From the NCBI GenBank assembly GCA_018260425.1, contig JAGLBD010000005.1, positions 6,957-66,489 of the forward strand: 59,533 nucleotides of DNA, read 5' to 3'. A program made the position numbers and the translations under genes. Below, piece by piece: positions 8,811 through 18,309 of this stretch. The stretch comes from Pseudogulbenkiania sp. Lineage in GTDB: Bacteria; Pseudomonadota; Gammaproteobacteria; Burkholderiales; Chromobacteriaceae. Numbering within the stretch: position 1 is the first letter of the stretch; the number at the start of each line of letters is the position of its first letter. The notes beneath the pieces are model-generated. The model was not told where the DNA came from. It saw only the letters and a program-made list of their open reading frames with translations, and made no database searches.

Positions 8811-8961
8811 CAGAAACTCCTTGAAGTAGGCGGGGTCAATGATTTCCGGGCTGACGGGCGGGTCGTCCGGAAAAGGCCAGTATAACCACGCCACGACAGC
8901 CTGCTCTGATCCTGATCAGCGTGCAGGGGAATTCGCCAAGGCAAGCGCCTGAGTGGTGCCG

Positions 8962-11900
8962 CTAGTCGTTTGACCACTTCCCGGCATCGGACAGAACGTC
9001 CTGCACAACCCGCAGGGCACTGTCGAAGTCGAGGCGTTCCATGGCGAGTTCAAGGGTGCCGCGCTCGGCATCGTCGAGCCATTTGGTCAACGCTCCGCGC
9101 AGGCTTTGATAGTCGGTCAATGCCGCCATATTGTGTTCGGCAAGCAGGACACTCCACGATTCGAGCTGCTGCCGGGTCAATGGCAGGTCACTGGCGGGGG
9201 CCGGTGACAAGGCGGTATCGGCCCATTCCGCCAAGGCATGCAGTGTGTCGGACAAATCCTGTTCGGTGGTTTGCAGGCCGAGATTAATCTCGTAGAGGTC
9301 GTGCATGCGCAGGGCGGCTTCCGTTTTGCGCGATGACTCGACCAGACGTTCGGCGCCTAATGAGCCTATTTCTCCCCGCAGTGCATGGAGCAATTTGCCG
9401 GCATCGTCAAAACGTCCCTCGGCGACAGCCTGCCGGACCTCCTGCAACGGTGCTATACCCCGTGCAAGCAGGCTGGAAATGGCATCGGACAGTGTTGCGG
9501 CAAAAAGCGGGTCCTGTTCGGCTCGCCAGTGCAGTTCCGAGTGACGCAAAACAGCTGGCGTGGAGTCCGACGGGATCGTGGCCTGCGGGGTTCCGGGCAA
9601 GACATCTTGCAAATAGTGTCGCAAGGTTTCCAACAGGATGCCGACGTCGATCGGCTTGGCAATGAAATCATCCATGCCGGCCTCCTTGCAGGCACTGCGC
9701 TCGCTGCCAAGAACGCCGGCCGACATGGCGATGATCGGCAAGGATAATCCCAGTTCGGCACGAATCAGTCGTGTCGCGGTAAAACCGTCCATGACCGGCA
9801 TTTGCACATCCATCAGGATCAGGTCGTAAGCCTGCGGTGTCGCGCGCATCCGCTCCAGCGCTTCTGCGCCATTGGCCGCGATCTGCACCTCCAGTCCTTC
9901 GCGCGTGAGGAGCGATTCGGCCAGAACCTGATTAAATGCATTGTCTTCGACTAGCAGTACCCTGCCATGCAGTGAACCCGAGGACTCACTGTGGGAGGGG
10001 GTCTGTTCCGGCAGGGTTCTGCTGGTGCGGGTTTCCATCAATCGATCGAACAAGGTGGATCCTGTCACGGGTTTCACCAAAATGGCGTCACCTATCTGGC
10101 TTGCTATATGTACATGAGGCATGTCGCGTTCTTGCGAGCTGCTCATGAACAAGACGGTGCAGCGGGAGAATGCCTTATGCGCCCGTTTCTCGCCCAGCTG
10201 CGCCAGCTCTGCGGCATTGACGACACGGAGATCCACCAGCATGGCGTCCGGATAGTGTGGTGCTGCGCTCTCCGACCACGCAGCAAGAACCTCTTTGAGC
10301 GAGGTGGCGCATTGGGCCTGCCATCCCAGCGCGAGGATATTCTCTTCAAGACACTCCCGAGTGGTGGGATTCCCCGTGATCACCAGCAGGGTCAGATCGC
10401 TCATCTCCAGGGGGATGCGTTGCGGGGCGTAGTCCGTTTGAATCTGCAAGGGCAGTATCACGGTGAAGGTCGAACCTTTGCCCTCGGTGCTGTCGGCACT
10501 GATGGTGCCTTCCATGGCGGTGGTCAGTCGCTTGGCGATGGCTAATCCCAGACCACTGCCGCCAAAGCGGCGGGTCACCGAAACATCCGCCTGGGAGAAC
10601 GGACTGAAAATCTTGTCCAGCTGTTCCGGGCTCATGCCGATTCCCGAGTCGCGAACACTGAAACGCAACCAGACATGATCATCTTCGCGTCGTTCTGGCG
10701 AGATGCGTAACGACACGTCGCCGCGCTCGGTGAATTTGACCGCATTGCCGCACAGATTGATCAGGATCTGCTGCAGGCGCAAGCTGTCGCCAATCAATTC
10801 AGCCGGCACCCCCGGGCTGACGCCGATCGCCACTTCCACCGGTTTGTTGCCGACGCTGACCGTCAGCATCGCCGCCAGTGCATCAATGACATGCGACAGC
10901 AGGAAAGGCTCTTTGGCCAGCTCGAGACGATCGGCCTCGATGCGGGAGAAGTCGAGAATGTCATTGATGATCGATAGCAGGGAGCGTCCGGCGGCAAGGA
11001 TCATGTCGAGATACTTGCGTTGATCCAGTGACAAGGGGGTGGCCGACAAGAGCTGAGCCATGCCGAGCACCGCATTCATCGGCGTACGGATTTCATGACT
11101 CATGTTGGCGACAAAGGCACTCTTGGCCCGGCTGGCGGCTTCGGCGGCATCCCGGGCATTTTCCAGTTTCTGCTGGGTCAGCCGCGTTTCGGTATTGTCC
11201 CGGTTAACACCAACCAAACGCACGGCCTCGCCAGTGGTATCGTGCACCACCAATGCCGTGGCGGCGATGAAACGGATTTCCTGATCCGGGCTGATGATGC
11301 GGAATTCCGTGTTGTAGTCGCAGCGTCCCTCGACCGCCCCATACAGCAAGGCTTCCGTGCTGGCGATGTCGTCAGGGTGAACACGGGAGCTCCACACGGT
11401 ATAGTCGACCGGGCCATCACACGGTTCGGCGAAATAGAGCCGGAACATCTGTTCGTCCCAAATCAGCTTGCCGGTACGTATATCCCAATCCCATACCCCC
11501 ATGCCGCCTGCACTGGTGGCGAGTTTCAGTCGTTCCGACAGGGTGATAATGCGCTGTTGTTGGGCATGGCGAACACCGATGTCGTCAATTTGCACGATCA
11601 AATCGTAATCCAGTTCGCCTTCGAGTTTGGAGACCTTTATCTCTGCCCAAACCGGGTGGCCATCTTTGTGCAGATAGCGTTTTTCCAGTTGATAACCTTC
11701 TATCTCGCCGCGTTGCAATTGCTGTATTGCCTCAACGGAACGTGCGACATCATCCGGGTGAGAAAGCGTCTGATTGGTCTGGTTCAGCAATTCTTCCCGG
11801 CTATAGCCCAGCATTCGGCACAGTGCGTCATTGGCCTCGAACAGGGCGCCATCGGAAGAGGCGAGGGCAAAGCCGGTTGACGCAAAGCGTATCGCGTCGC

Positions 11901-12834
11901 GGAAGCGCCGCTCACTGCGTTTGTGGGCGGTTTCCCGGGAGCGGCTTTGTCCTACGCTGCTGGCCAGAATCAACGGGGAAACAGCACACATCAGGATTGG
12001 CAGATAGATCAACATTATTTGCCAGGTGTTGGTCATGGGGGGCGGGACAAACAGACCGAACGACACCAGTGCACAAATGGAGACAGTTCCCGCCAGTACC
12101 ACGACTGCCATGCCTTCGCTGCTGAGCCACATGGCAGCGACAGTCAACGGCAATACCGTATAAATGAACGGAAAGGGCAGGTAATGAAAAATCAGGACAT
12201 TGATGGCGCAGGCAAAGCCGCTAATGCTGATGACCTCAAGCTGGCGCATGCGTCGCAGTGCGGTGGCGATGTCCTTGCGTAATAACAGGATGATAACCGG
12301 CAGCGCCGATGCCTGACCGATGATCGACCCGGAAAACCATGAAGGCCAGATGTCATCAATCGGTGCATAGCCCTGCCAGGACAGCAATAGCGCCCCCACT
12401 GTCGCGCCCAGCAGGGTGGCCGGCAGGCAGCCCGCCAGCAGCAACTGCGCCAGCCCGCCAGGACTGCGATGAAAGACGCGCCATTGTTGAACGGAACAGA
12501 GCACGATGGCCGCCGTGAAGGATTCGAGTTGATTCGCCAGTAATAGCGAGAGTGCCAGCGACAGTGAGTCGCCGAAGGTCAGACTGGCGAGAAAATTGCC
12601 TGCACCAGCCGCCAGCATGAGTTTCGGCCAGATGGTTTTGGGGGTATGAACCAACCAGCCGATCAATGCGGCATTCGCCAACCAAAGCGAAGCGATGTTG
12701 CCCGGTTGGCGCGACAGGACGATGGCGATTTCGGCGAGGACAAAATAAACCAGTCCACACCATAAGGCCGATTCTCTGATGTTGCGCGTCAGGAGTGTCG
12801 GTTGAGTATGGCTGAGAGGGGTATCGGCATTCAT
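8962..12834 (-). CDS. MASE1-PAS-PAS hybrid histidine kinase with two receiver domains and Hpt
   Basis: A 1290-residue inner-membrane sensor kinase. Domains in order: MASE1 membrane region (about 20-295), PAS (305-425), PAS (430-555), HisKA with phospho-acceptor H580 in MSHEIRTPMN, HATPase_c (N box around NLCGNAVKF, G1 DSGIGMS, G2 GGSGLGLAIAKRL), receiver 1 (811-935), receiver 2 (957-1080; E963/D964, D1009, K1060) and Hpt (H1150 in LLHALRGEIGSLG). Receiver 1 keeps D868 and K921 but has lost the acidic pair (LLVITGN), so it is probably not phosphorylated normally. The gene starts 4 bp after a membrane-anchored solute-binding protein, suggesting that protein supplies the periplasmic sensing part. 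The likely output partner is the divergent REC-GGDEF-EAL protein at 13950. Confidence 0.92.
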   Translation of the reverse strand: MNADTPLSHTQPTLLTRNIRESALWCGLVYFVLAEIAIVLSRQPGNIASLWLANAALIGWLVHTPKTIWPKLMLAAGAGNFLASLTFGDSLSLALSLLLANQLESFTAAIVLCSVQQWRVFHRSPGGLAQLLLAGCLPATLLGATVGALLLSWQGYAPIDDIWPSWFSGSIIGQASALPVIILLLRKDIATALRRMRQLEVISISGFACAINVLIFHYLPFPFIYTVLPLTVAAMWLSSEGMAVVVLAGTVSICALVSFGLFVPPPMTNTWQIMLIYLPILMCAVSPLILASSVGQSRSRETAHKRSERRFRDAIRFASTGFALASSDGALFEANDALCRMLGYSREELLNQTNQTLSHPDDVARSVEAIQQLQRGEIEGYQLEKRYLHKDGHPVWAEIKVSKLEGELDYDLIVQIDDIGVRHAQQQRIITLSERLKLATSAGGMGVWDWDIRTGKLIWDEQMFRLYFAEPCDGPVDYTVWSSRVHPDDIASTEALLYGAVEGRCDYNTEFRIISPDQEIRFIAATALVVHDTTGEAVRLVGVNRDNTETRLTQQKLENARDAAEAASRAKSAFVANMSHEIRTPMNAVLGMAQLLSATPLSLDQRKYLDMILAAGRSLLSIINDILDFSRIEADRLELAKEPFLLSHVIDALAAMLTVSVGNKPVEVAIGVSPGVPAELIGDSLRLQQILINLCGNAVKFTERGDVSLRISPERREDDHVWLRFSVRDSGIGMSPEQLDKIFSPFSQADVSVTRRFGGSGLGLAIAKRLTTAMEGTISADSTEGKGSTFTVILPLQIQTDYAPQRIPLEMSDLTLLVITGNPTTRECLEENILALGWQAQCATSLKEVLAAWSESAAPHYPDAMLVDLRVVNAAELAQLGEKRAHKAFSRCTVLFMSSSQERDMPHVHIASQIGDAILVKPVTGSTLFDRLMETRTSRTLPEQTPSHSESSGSLHGRVLLVEDNAFNQVLAESLLTREGLEVQIAANGAEALERMRATPQAYDLILMDVQMPVMDGFTATRLIRAELGLSLPIIAMSAGVLGSERSACKEAGMDDFIAKPIDVGILLETLRHYLQDVLPGTPQATIPSDSTPAVLRHSELHWRAEQDPLFAATLSDAISSLLARGIAPLQEVRQAVAEGRFDDAGKLLHALRGEIGSLGAERLVESSRKTEAALRMHDLYEINLGLQTTEQDLSDTLHALAEWADTALSPAPASDLPLTRQQLESWSVLLAEHNMAALTDYQSLRGALTKWLDDAERGTLELAMERLDFDSALRVVQDVLSDAGKWSND

Positions 12835-12838
12835 CTAC

Positions 12839-13744
12839 TCAGAGCTCCGGAGGCAATGACCTGCGCCGTTTGACGAGCAAGGCGAGCAAGGCGGTTACGC
12901 CAACAAGAAATAGTCCCCCGGCCAGCAACAGTGGCCGGGTGTCGTAGAAGGTATCGTGCCGTGCAGGGGAGGCGGGTAGCCAACGAGCGAGTACCGCAAC
13001 CTGTTTGTCGCGGGGGATTTGCTTCAGGGCGGCATTGATGATGCGGCCCAGCTCCGGCCAGTCCGGGCGGAATGCCATACTGAGCTGATAGTCGAAGCCT
13101 ATCCGCTGCTGTAGTTGCAAGGTATCCCAGTCGTGTTGTTTTCTGAGGAAGGCGAAGCTGGCCTCGTCGGCCACCACCCCTGCCACCTGATCATGCGCGA
13201 GCAGGTCTAGCGCGACCTCGTCATTGCTGACCGAACGCCAGTGTATCTCCGGGAAATGCGCCCGCACGAAGGATTCCACGGCGTAGCCCTTGCCGACGGC
13301 AACCACCTTGCCTTTCAGGTGTTCCAGAGTCAGGTCGCTGTCCTGCTGGCCGGAAACGATCAGGGCCGCCGGAATACTGACGTAAGACTGGCTGAAGGCC
13401 AGAAAGGCGGCACGTTCCGGTGTCGGTCGCAGGGAGGTGAGCAGATCGGTTTCGCGCCGGCGGATGCTGGAGAGGTTTTCATTCAAATGATTGGCGTTGA
13501 CCGGAATAAACCGGATGCCGGTGTATTCACTGATCAAATCGAGAAAGTCGATCGACAAGCCACGGGGGATGCCCTGGGCATCGGTGAAGACAAACGGACC
13601 GTAGTCGGTCTCTGGAGAATAACGAACGGTCTGATGGTCTTTCAGCCAGTCCCTGTCATGGTCGGATAGCGTCAATGGGCTTGCCTGGCCACTGTGACAC
13701 AGGCAAAGGAACGTTACGACTGTCACGAGGAGGCGACGCATCAT
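12839..13744 (-). CDS. Membrane-anchored periplasmic solute-binding (SBP_bac_3) sensor protein
   Basis: 301 residues from the chosen start at 13744. Signal sequence MMRRLLVTVVTFLCLCHSGQA, then a family-3 binding fold opening with LTLSDHDRDWLKDHQTVRYS, close to the sensory domains of BvgS/EvgS kinases (DYGPFVFTDAQGIPRGLSID; LLTSLRPTPERAAFLAFSQ). Unlike a free binding protein it ends in a single transmembrane helix (about 272-293) and a basic tail KRRRSLPPEL. The open frame extends to 13825, but only the shorter start gives a proper signal peptide. It is the first gene of an operon with the hybrid kinase (4-bp gap). The inference is that it senses a small ligand and passes the signal to the kinase through the membrane. 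Confidence 0.85.
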   Translation of the reverse strand: MMRRLLVTVVTFLCLCHSGQASPLTLSDHDRDWLKDHQTVRYSPETDYGPFVFTDAQGIPRGLSIDFLDLISEYTGIRFIPVNANHLNENLSSIRRRETDLLTSLRPTPERAAFLAFSQSYVSIPAALIVSGQQDSDLTLEHLKGKVVAVGKGYAVESFVRAHFPEIHWRSVSNDEVALDLLAHDQVAGVVADEASFAFLRKQHDWDTLQLQQRIGFDYQLSMAFRPDWPELGRIINAALKQIPRDKQVAVLARWLPASPARHDTFYDTRPLLLAGGLFLVGVTALLALLVKRRRSLPPEL

Positions 13745-13949
13745 GTTCGGCCTGTCGGTGTCATTAGTGATACGTACATGGATTTTGGCATAGACAACAT
13801 TTTTCACTATGAATGAATAGCACAAGGCGATAGCTCGTTGCCTGTCCTAAAGATCAGTCACGGAGCGCATCCCGGCAAACTCAAGCGTTGAAGTCCATAC
13901 TGATAGCTGAGATAACTCCGCCATTTTTACAGGATGTCCGGTACCAACC

Positions 13950-16433
13950 ATGTTCGAAGGTTCCCAAGACAAGCACCCTGTCATATTGATCGTCGACGAT
14001 GAAGTGACGAACATCAAGGTTCTTCATGAAGCGGTGCGCGATCTGGGGGACGTCATTTTTGCCAATGACGGCCCGAGCGCCATTGCGCGTGCACGTGCCG
14101 CACGCCCCGATCTTGTCCTGCTGGATATCGAAATGCCGGGAATGAACGGCTACGAGGTGTGTCAGGCGCTCAAGGCGATTCCCGAGACGGCAGGCTGCTG
14201 CGTGATTTTCGTGACAGCTCAGGAAGGGGCAGTACACGAATTGCAATCCCTGAACTCCGGAGGCAGCGACTTTCTGCAAAAGCCGCTCAATATTCCAATT
14301 GCCCGTGCCCGGGTCAAAACCCAACTGGAACTGCGCAGTCATGCCGTGTCATTGGCCAATGCCCGCCGCGATCTGGATGAAGTGGTACACCATCTTCCGG
14401 CCTTCATCGCTTACTGGGGGGCCGATGAACTCAATCGTTTCAGTAACGATATCGAAGGCCGCTGGTTCGGTTTGACGCCGGAGCAGATGAAAATGAAGTC
14501 CTTGCAAACTGTCGTGGGCGAGGCCATTTATCACCAGCTGGCCCCCTGCCGGTACGACTCGGCCGGTCCTGATGGACACGTGCTGGAGCTGGATCTGGGG
14601 GTCACCCCTGGCGGCATGCGTTTTGCCCAGGCGTCGCTGGTGTTTGATTGCACGGAGATCGATGCCTCCCGTGGCTTCCTGTTGTTGCTGACCGACATCA
14701 CTCCGCGCAAACTGGCCGAACTGGCCTTGCTGGAGGAAAAGGAACGGATCCGGATTACGCTCAATTCCATTGGTGACGCGGTGATTTCCACTGACAATAC
14801 CGGCATGGTGACGTTTCTGAATCCGATTGCAGAGGAAATGACCGGCTGGCGAGCACGAGACGCGGTGGGGTTGCCCATTGAAATTGTTATGCCGCTGACG
14901 GATGGCAGTAGCGGTGCCAAGGTGATGAATCCCGCTCGTCTGGCCTTGAAGGAGCGCAGGATTGTCGGAATGGGCATGAACTTCAATTTGGTGGCGCGCA
15001 ATGGGGGAGAGTGCAGCATCGAGGATTCGGCGGCTCCCATTCTTGATCCGGCGGGAGAGGTGTGTGGTGCCATCATCGTGTTTCATGATGTCAGCGAAGC
15101 CCGGGCCATGGCGATCAAAATGACGCATCTGGCTCACCATGATGCCCTGACCGATCTACCGAACCGGATGTTGTTGCTGGACCGTATTGATCAAGCTTTG
15201 CATCAGGCCCGTAGCAATGACTCACGAGTTGCACTGATGATTCTCGATCTGGATCAGTTCAAATTCATCAATGATGCCATCGGCCATGCTACCGGCGACG
15301 AGGTGTTGCAGCAGCTGGCACGTCGAATGAAAGCGATTCTGCGCACCACGGATACCATTAGCCGTCATGGTGGCGACGAGTTCATTTTACTGTTGCCCAA
15401 TCTCGATTCAGTCGAAATGGCCAGTGCCGTGGTGGCGTCGCTGCTACACATCTGCCAAGAGCCGTTTATCGTCTACGATAACTCTTTCAGCATCAGTTTT
15501 TGTATTGGCATTAGCGTGTTTCCCGATGATGCCAATGACCGGGAGTCCTTGTTGCGCCATGCCGATTCGGCCATGTACCGGGCCAAGCAATTTGGTCGCG
15601 GGCATGTGCAGTTCTTTTCCAGCGACATTGAAGAATTGCTGTTGGCTCGCCACTTACTGGAGCGTCATTTACGCGAGGCCTTGGACCAGGAATTACTGGA
15701 GGTGTTCTATCAGCCCAAAATCGATATTGGCGTGAATGAAATTGTCGGGGTGGAAGCCTTGATACGGTTGCGCAACGATTCGGGTGAACTGGTATCTCCA
15801 GCCTATTTCATTCCGCTGGCGGAAGAGTCTGGATTGATCGTGCCCTTGGGCAAGTTCGTGCTGCTCGAAGCGTGCCGGCAAGCCCGTCACTGGTATGCGA
15901 GCGGTCATCCAATCAAAGTCAGTGTCAACATTTCCGCCGTGCAGTTCATCGAGTCTGGATTCCCGACTCTGGTGGCTGCGACCTTGCGCGAAACCGGCCT
16001 CGACCCGGCATTGCTGGAGCTGGAGATTACCGAGGGCGTGCTGATGTACGATGTGGAGAAGGCCCGGGCAACCCTGTGTGCACTTAAAGCACTGGGCGTC
16101 AAAATATCGATCGATGATTTTGGCACTGGTTATTCCAGTCTGGCCTATCTGAAACGCTTTCCGATGGATGTGCTCAAGATCGATCAATCTTTTGTGCGAG
16201 ACATGCTCACTGACTCCAGTGACGCAGCCATCATCTCCGCCATCGTCAATCTGGGGACCAGCCTTGGCATGGAGCTGGTGGCGGAAGGTGTCGAGCAGGT
16301 GGAACAGGCCGAAGCCTTGTTCAATCTGGGCTGCCGTATCATGCAGGGCTATTTGTATTCCCGTCCTATTCCCGCCGCCGACATGACCGCGATGTTGGCG
16401 AAGGCTCTGCCGCCTGTGGCGTCAGGCCGCTAA
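13950..16433 (+). CDS. Response regulator with PAS, GGDEF and EAL domains (c-di-GMP turnover)
   Basis: 827 residues. REC domain (10-125; D16/D17, phospho-acceptor D59 in LVLLDIEMP, K111), a poorly conserved PAS-like segment (140-250), a clear PAS (260-385), GGDEF domain with intact GGDEF at 474-478 and an inhibitory I-site RTTD at 465-468, then an EAL domain with E602-A-L, the EITEG, SIDDFGTGYSS and VAEGVE motifs all present. Both diguanylate cyclase and phosphodiesterase activities are therefore possible. It is divergent from the sensor/kinase operon (125-205 bp apart depending on start) and is its most likely output. Confidence 0.92.
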   Translation: MFEGSQDKHPVILIVDDEVTNIKVLHEAVRDLGDVIFANDGPSAIARARAARPDLVLLDIEMPGMNGYEVCQALKAIPETAGCCVIFVTAQEGAVHELQSLNSGGSDFLQKPLNIPIARARVKTQLELRSHAVSLANARRDLDEVVHHLPAFIAYWGADELNRFSNDIEGRWFGLTPEQMKMKSLQTVVGEAIYHQLAPCRYDSAGPDGHVLELDLGVTPGGMRFAQASLVFDCTEIDASRGFLLLLTDITPRKLAELALLEEKERIRITLNSIGDAVISTDNTGMVTFLNPIAEEMTGWRARDAVGLPIEIVMPLTDGSSGAKVMNPARLALKERRIVGMGMNFNLVARNGGECSIEDSAAPILDPAGEVCGAIIVFHDVSEARAMAIKMTHLAHHDALTDLPNRMLLLDRIDQALHQARSNDSRVALMILDLDQFKFINDAIGHATGDEVLQQLARRMKAILRTTDTISRHGGDEFILLLPNLDSVEMASAVVASLLHICQEPFIVYDNSFSISFCIGISVFPDDANDRESLLRHADSAMYRAKQFGRGHVQFFSSDIEELLLARHLLERHLREALDQELLEVFYQPKIDIGVNEIVGVEALIRLRNDSGELVSPAYFIPLAEESGLIVPLGKFVLLEACRQARHWYASGHPIKVSVNISAVQFIESGFPTLVAATLRETGLDPALLELEITEGVLMYDVEKARATLCALKALGVKISIDDFGTGYSSLAYLKRFPMDVLKIDQSFVRDMLTDSSDAAIISAIVNLGTSLGMELVAEGVEQVEQAEALFNLGCRIMQGYLYSRPIPAADMTAMLAKALPPVASGR

Positions 16434-16485
16434 GCATTCAGCGCATTTTGTTTACCGATCTGCTAGCATCGTTGAAATCTTTTGA

Positions 16486-17439
16486 ATGAAAACCCTCCTT
16501 ATGTCTGACGCTCGCGATGTCTTGACGCCTGCTGCGCTGGCCATGTTGCAGATGATTGCCGCCCACGGCAGTTTTGCCGCTGCGGCACGCGCCTTGAACA
16601 TGGTGCCAAGCGCACTGACCTATCGGGTACGACAAATAGAGCAGACACTGGATGTGTTGCTATTCGACCGTCGTTCCCGACAGGCGCGGTTGACGGTGGC
16701 GGGGGAGACCTTGCTGCGGGAGGGAAGCTCGGTGCTGGCCGAGCTGGATGCCATGGTCAACCGGGTCAAGCGGGTAGCGACCGGCTGGGAGGCAGAGTTC
16801 ACCATCGCGGTCGACAGCATCATCGATCGTGCTACGTTGATGGAGTTGTGCGACGCGTTTTTTCGCTTGAATCCGCCAACCCGATTGCGGCTGCAGGCCG
16901 AAACCCTGTCCGGCACGCTGGAGTCACTGGCCTCGGGGGTCGCCGATCTGGCATTGGGGGTGGTGATGGATGACAACACCCGGACCGGACTTGGGCGGGA
17001 GCGGCTGGGTCGTGTCGACTTTGTGTTTGCCGTGGCGCCGCATCATCCGCTGGCCAGGTACCCGGAACCGGTGCCGGATCACGAGATACGTCAGCACCGT
17101 GCTGTCGCCATTGCCGATTCGGCACCGGGAGGCAAGTCGCTGACCATCGGCCTGCTGGCAGGGCAGGATGTCTTTACCGTGGCCGACATGCCATCCAAGC
17201 TGGATGCCCAGCTGCGGGGCATCGGGGTGGGCTTGCTGCCGGCACAGCTTGCCCAACCGTATGTCGAGAGCGGACGTCTGGTGGCCCGGCAGATCGAGCG
17301 CGCCACCCAGCAATTGGAGGTCAGCTATGCTTGGCGTCGTAGCCGCGAGTTGCAGGGCAAGGCTTTGCAGTGGTGGCTGGCCCGATTGGGGACGGAAGTG
17401 ACCCGCGCCGCCCTGCTTGGCGAACGACGCAAGCCCTAG
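16486..17439 (+). CDS. LysR-family transcriptional regulator
   Basis: 317 residues. An N-terminal winged helix-turn-helix (LAMLQMIAAHGSFAAAARAL and VPSALTYRVRQIEQTLDVLLF) is followed by a periplasmic-binding-like effector domain (about 95-300). An alternative ATG at 16501 would remove five residues; neither start has a strong ribosome binding site. The stop codon overlaps the convergent pirin gene through a shared CTAG. LysR regulators are often paired with pirin genes, which is a plausible target here, though normally the two are divergent. Confidence 0.88.
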   Translation: MKTLLMSDARDVLTPAALAMLQMIAAHGSFAAAARALNMVPSALTYRVRQIEQTLDVLLFDRRSRQARLTVAGETLLREGSSVLAELDAMVNRVKRVATGWEAEFTIAVDSIIDRATLMELCDAFFRLNPPTRLRLQAETLSGTLESLASGVADLALGVVMDDNTRTGLGRERLGRVDFVFAVAPHHPLARYPEPVPDHEIRQHRAVAIADSAPGGKSLTIGLLAGQDVFTVADMPSKLDAQLRGIGVGLLPAQLAQPYVESGRLVARQIERATQQLEVSYAWRRSRELQGKALQWWLARLGTEVTRAALLGERRKP

Positions 17440-18137
17440 GCGCTCAAATCAAACACCAGAACCTCGGCGTCCACGCCATGGCGGATCGAGATCGCCTCCT
17501 CGTCGGCCAGCAGCAAGGCATCGCCTCCCGCCAGCACCTGTCCATTGACCTGCAATGATCCCTTTATAAGGTGAACATAGGCTTTTCGTGTCGGGTCCAG
17601 CGCCAGAACGGCCTGCTCGTCGCCGTCGAACAGACCGGCATACAGGTAAGCCGTCGCATTCATGCTGACCGAGCCTTCTGCGCCATCCGGCGACGCGATC
17701 AAGCGCAGCCTGCCACGTTTTTGGGCTGCGGGAATACTGAGTTGCTCATAGTCCGGGGTCAGCCCTTCATGGTCCGGCTGGATCCAGATTTGCAGAAAAT
17801 GGGTCGTTCCGCTGTTGTCATGATTGAATTCCGAATGACGTACTCCGGTGCCGGCACTCATCCTTTGCACGTCGCCCGGCGGAATGCGGGTGATATTGCC
17901 CATGGTGTCCTGATGGGCCAGTTCACCGGACAGCACATAGCTGATGATTTCCATATCCCGGTGCCCGTGCGTGCCGAAGCCCATACCGGGCGCAACCCGG
18001 TCTTCATTGATGACCCGCAGATTACCCCAGCCCATATACGCCGGGTCGTAGTAACCGGCGAAGGAAAAGGAATGGTGGCTTTGCAGCCAGCCATGATCGG
18101 CATAGCCACGGTCGTGTGATTGGCGCAGTTGCAACAT
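17436..18137 (-). CDS. Pirin family protein (quercetinase-like bicupin)
   Basis: 233 residues with the pirin bicupin layout. The N-terminal domain carries the metal motif GTHGHRDMEI (the two histidines and E) and GVRHSEFN (His and Glu), so the iron/nickel site looks intact. The second cupin (about 130-230) has YVHLIKGSLQVNG. Pirins are redox-sensing cofactors or quercetin 2,3-dioxygenases; which applies here cannot be told. It opens with MLQLRQSHDRGYADHGWL, typical of the YhaK/Pirin group. Confidence 0.88.
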   Translation of the reverse strand: MLQLRQSHDRGYADHGWLQSHHSFSFAGYYDPAYMGWGNLRVINEDRVAPGMGFGTHGHRDMEIISYVLSGELAHQDTMGNITRIPPGDVQRMSAGTGVRHSEFNHDNSGTTHFLQIWIQPDHEGLTPDYEQLSIPAAQKRGRLRLIASPDGAEGSVSMNATAYLYAGLFDGDEQAVLALDPTRKAYVHLIKGSLQVNGQVLAGGDALLLADEEAISIRHGVDAEVLVFDLSA

Positions 18138-18261
18138 GATGGATCTCCAGAGGTGATGGATCCATTGTGGCAGTCAGCGCGGGACTCCGTGCTCTGCGGG
18201 TTTGATGACAGTGTTCAAAATTATTGAATGGAGCGCGAGCGTGCTTTGGGGAGACTCTGCA

Positions 18262-18300
18262 CCGGGAAGGACTCGGGGATGCGCACCCGCGTCTTCCCGG
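18262..18300. terminator. Possible hairpin between the PLD gene and pirin gene
   Basis: CCGGGAAG (18262-18269) pairs with CTTCCCGG (18293-18300), ten bases past the PLD gene's stop. There is no T run, so it may be a transcript-end stabiliser rather than a classical terminator. Confidence 0.3.
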
Positions 18301-18309
18301 CTTAAGCGT

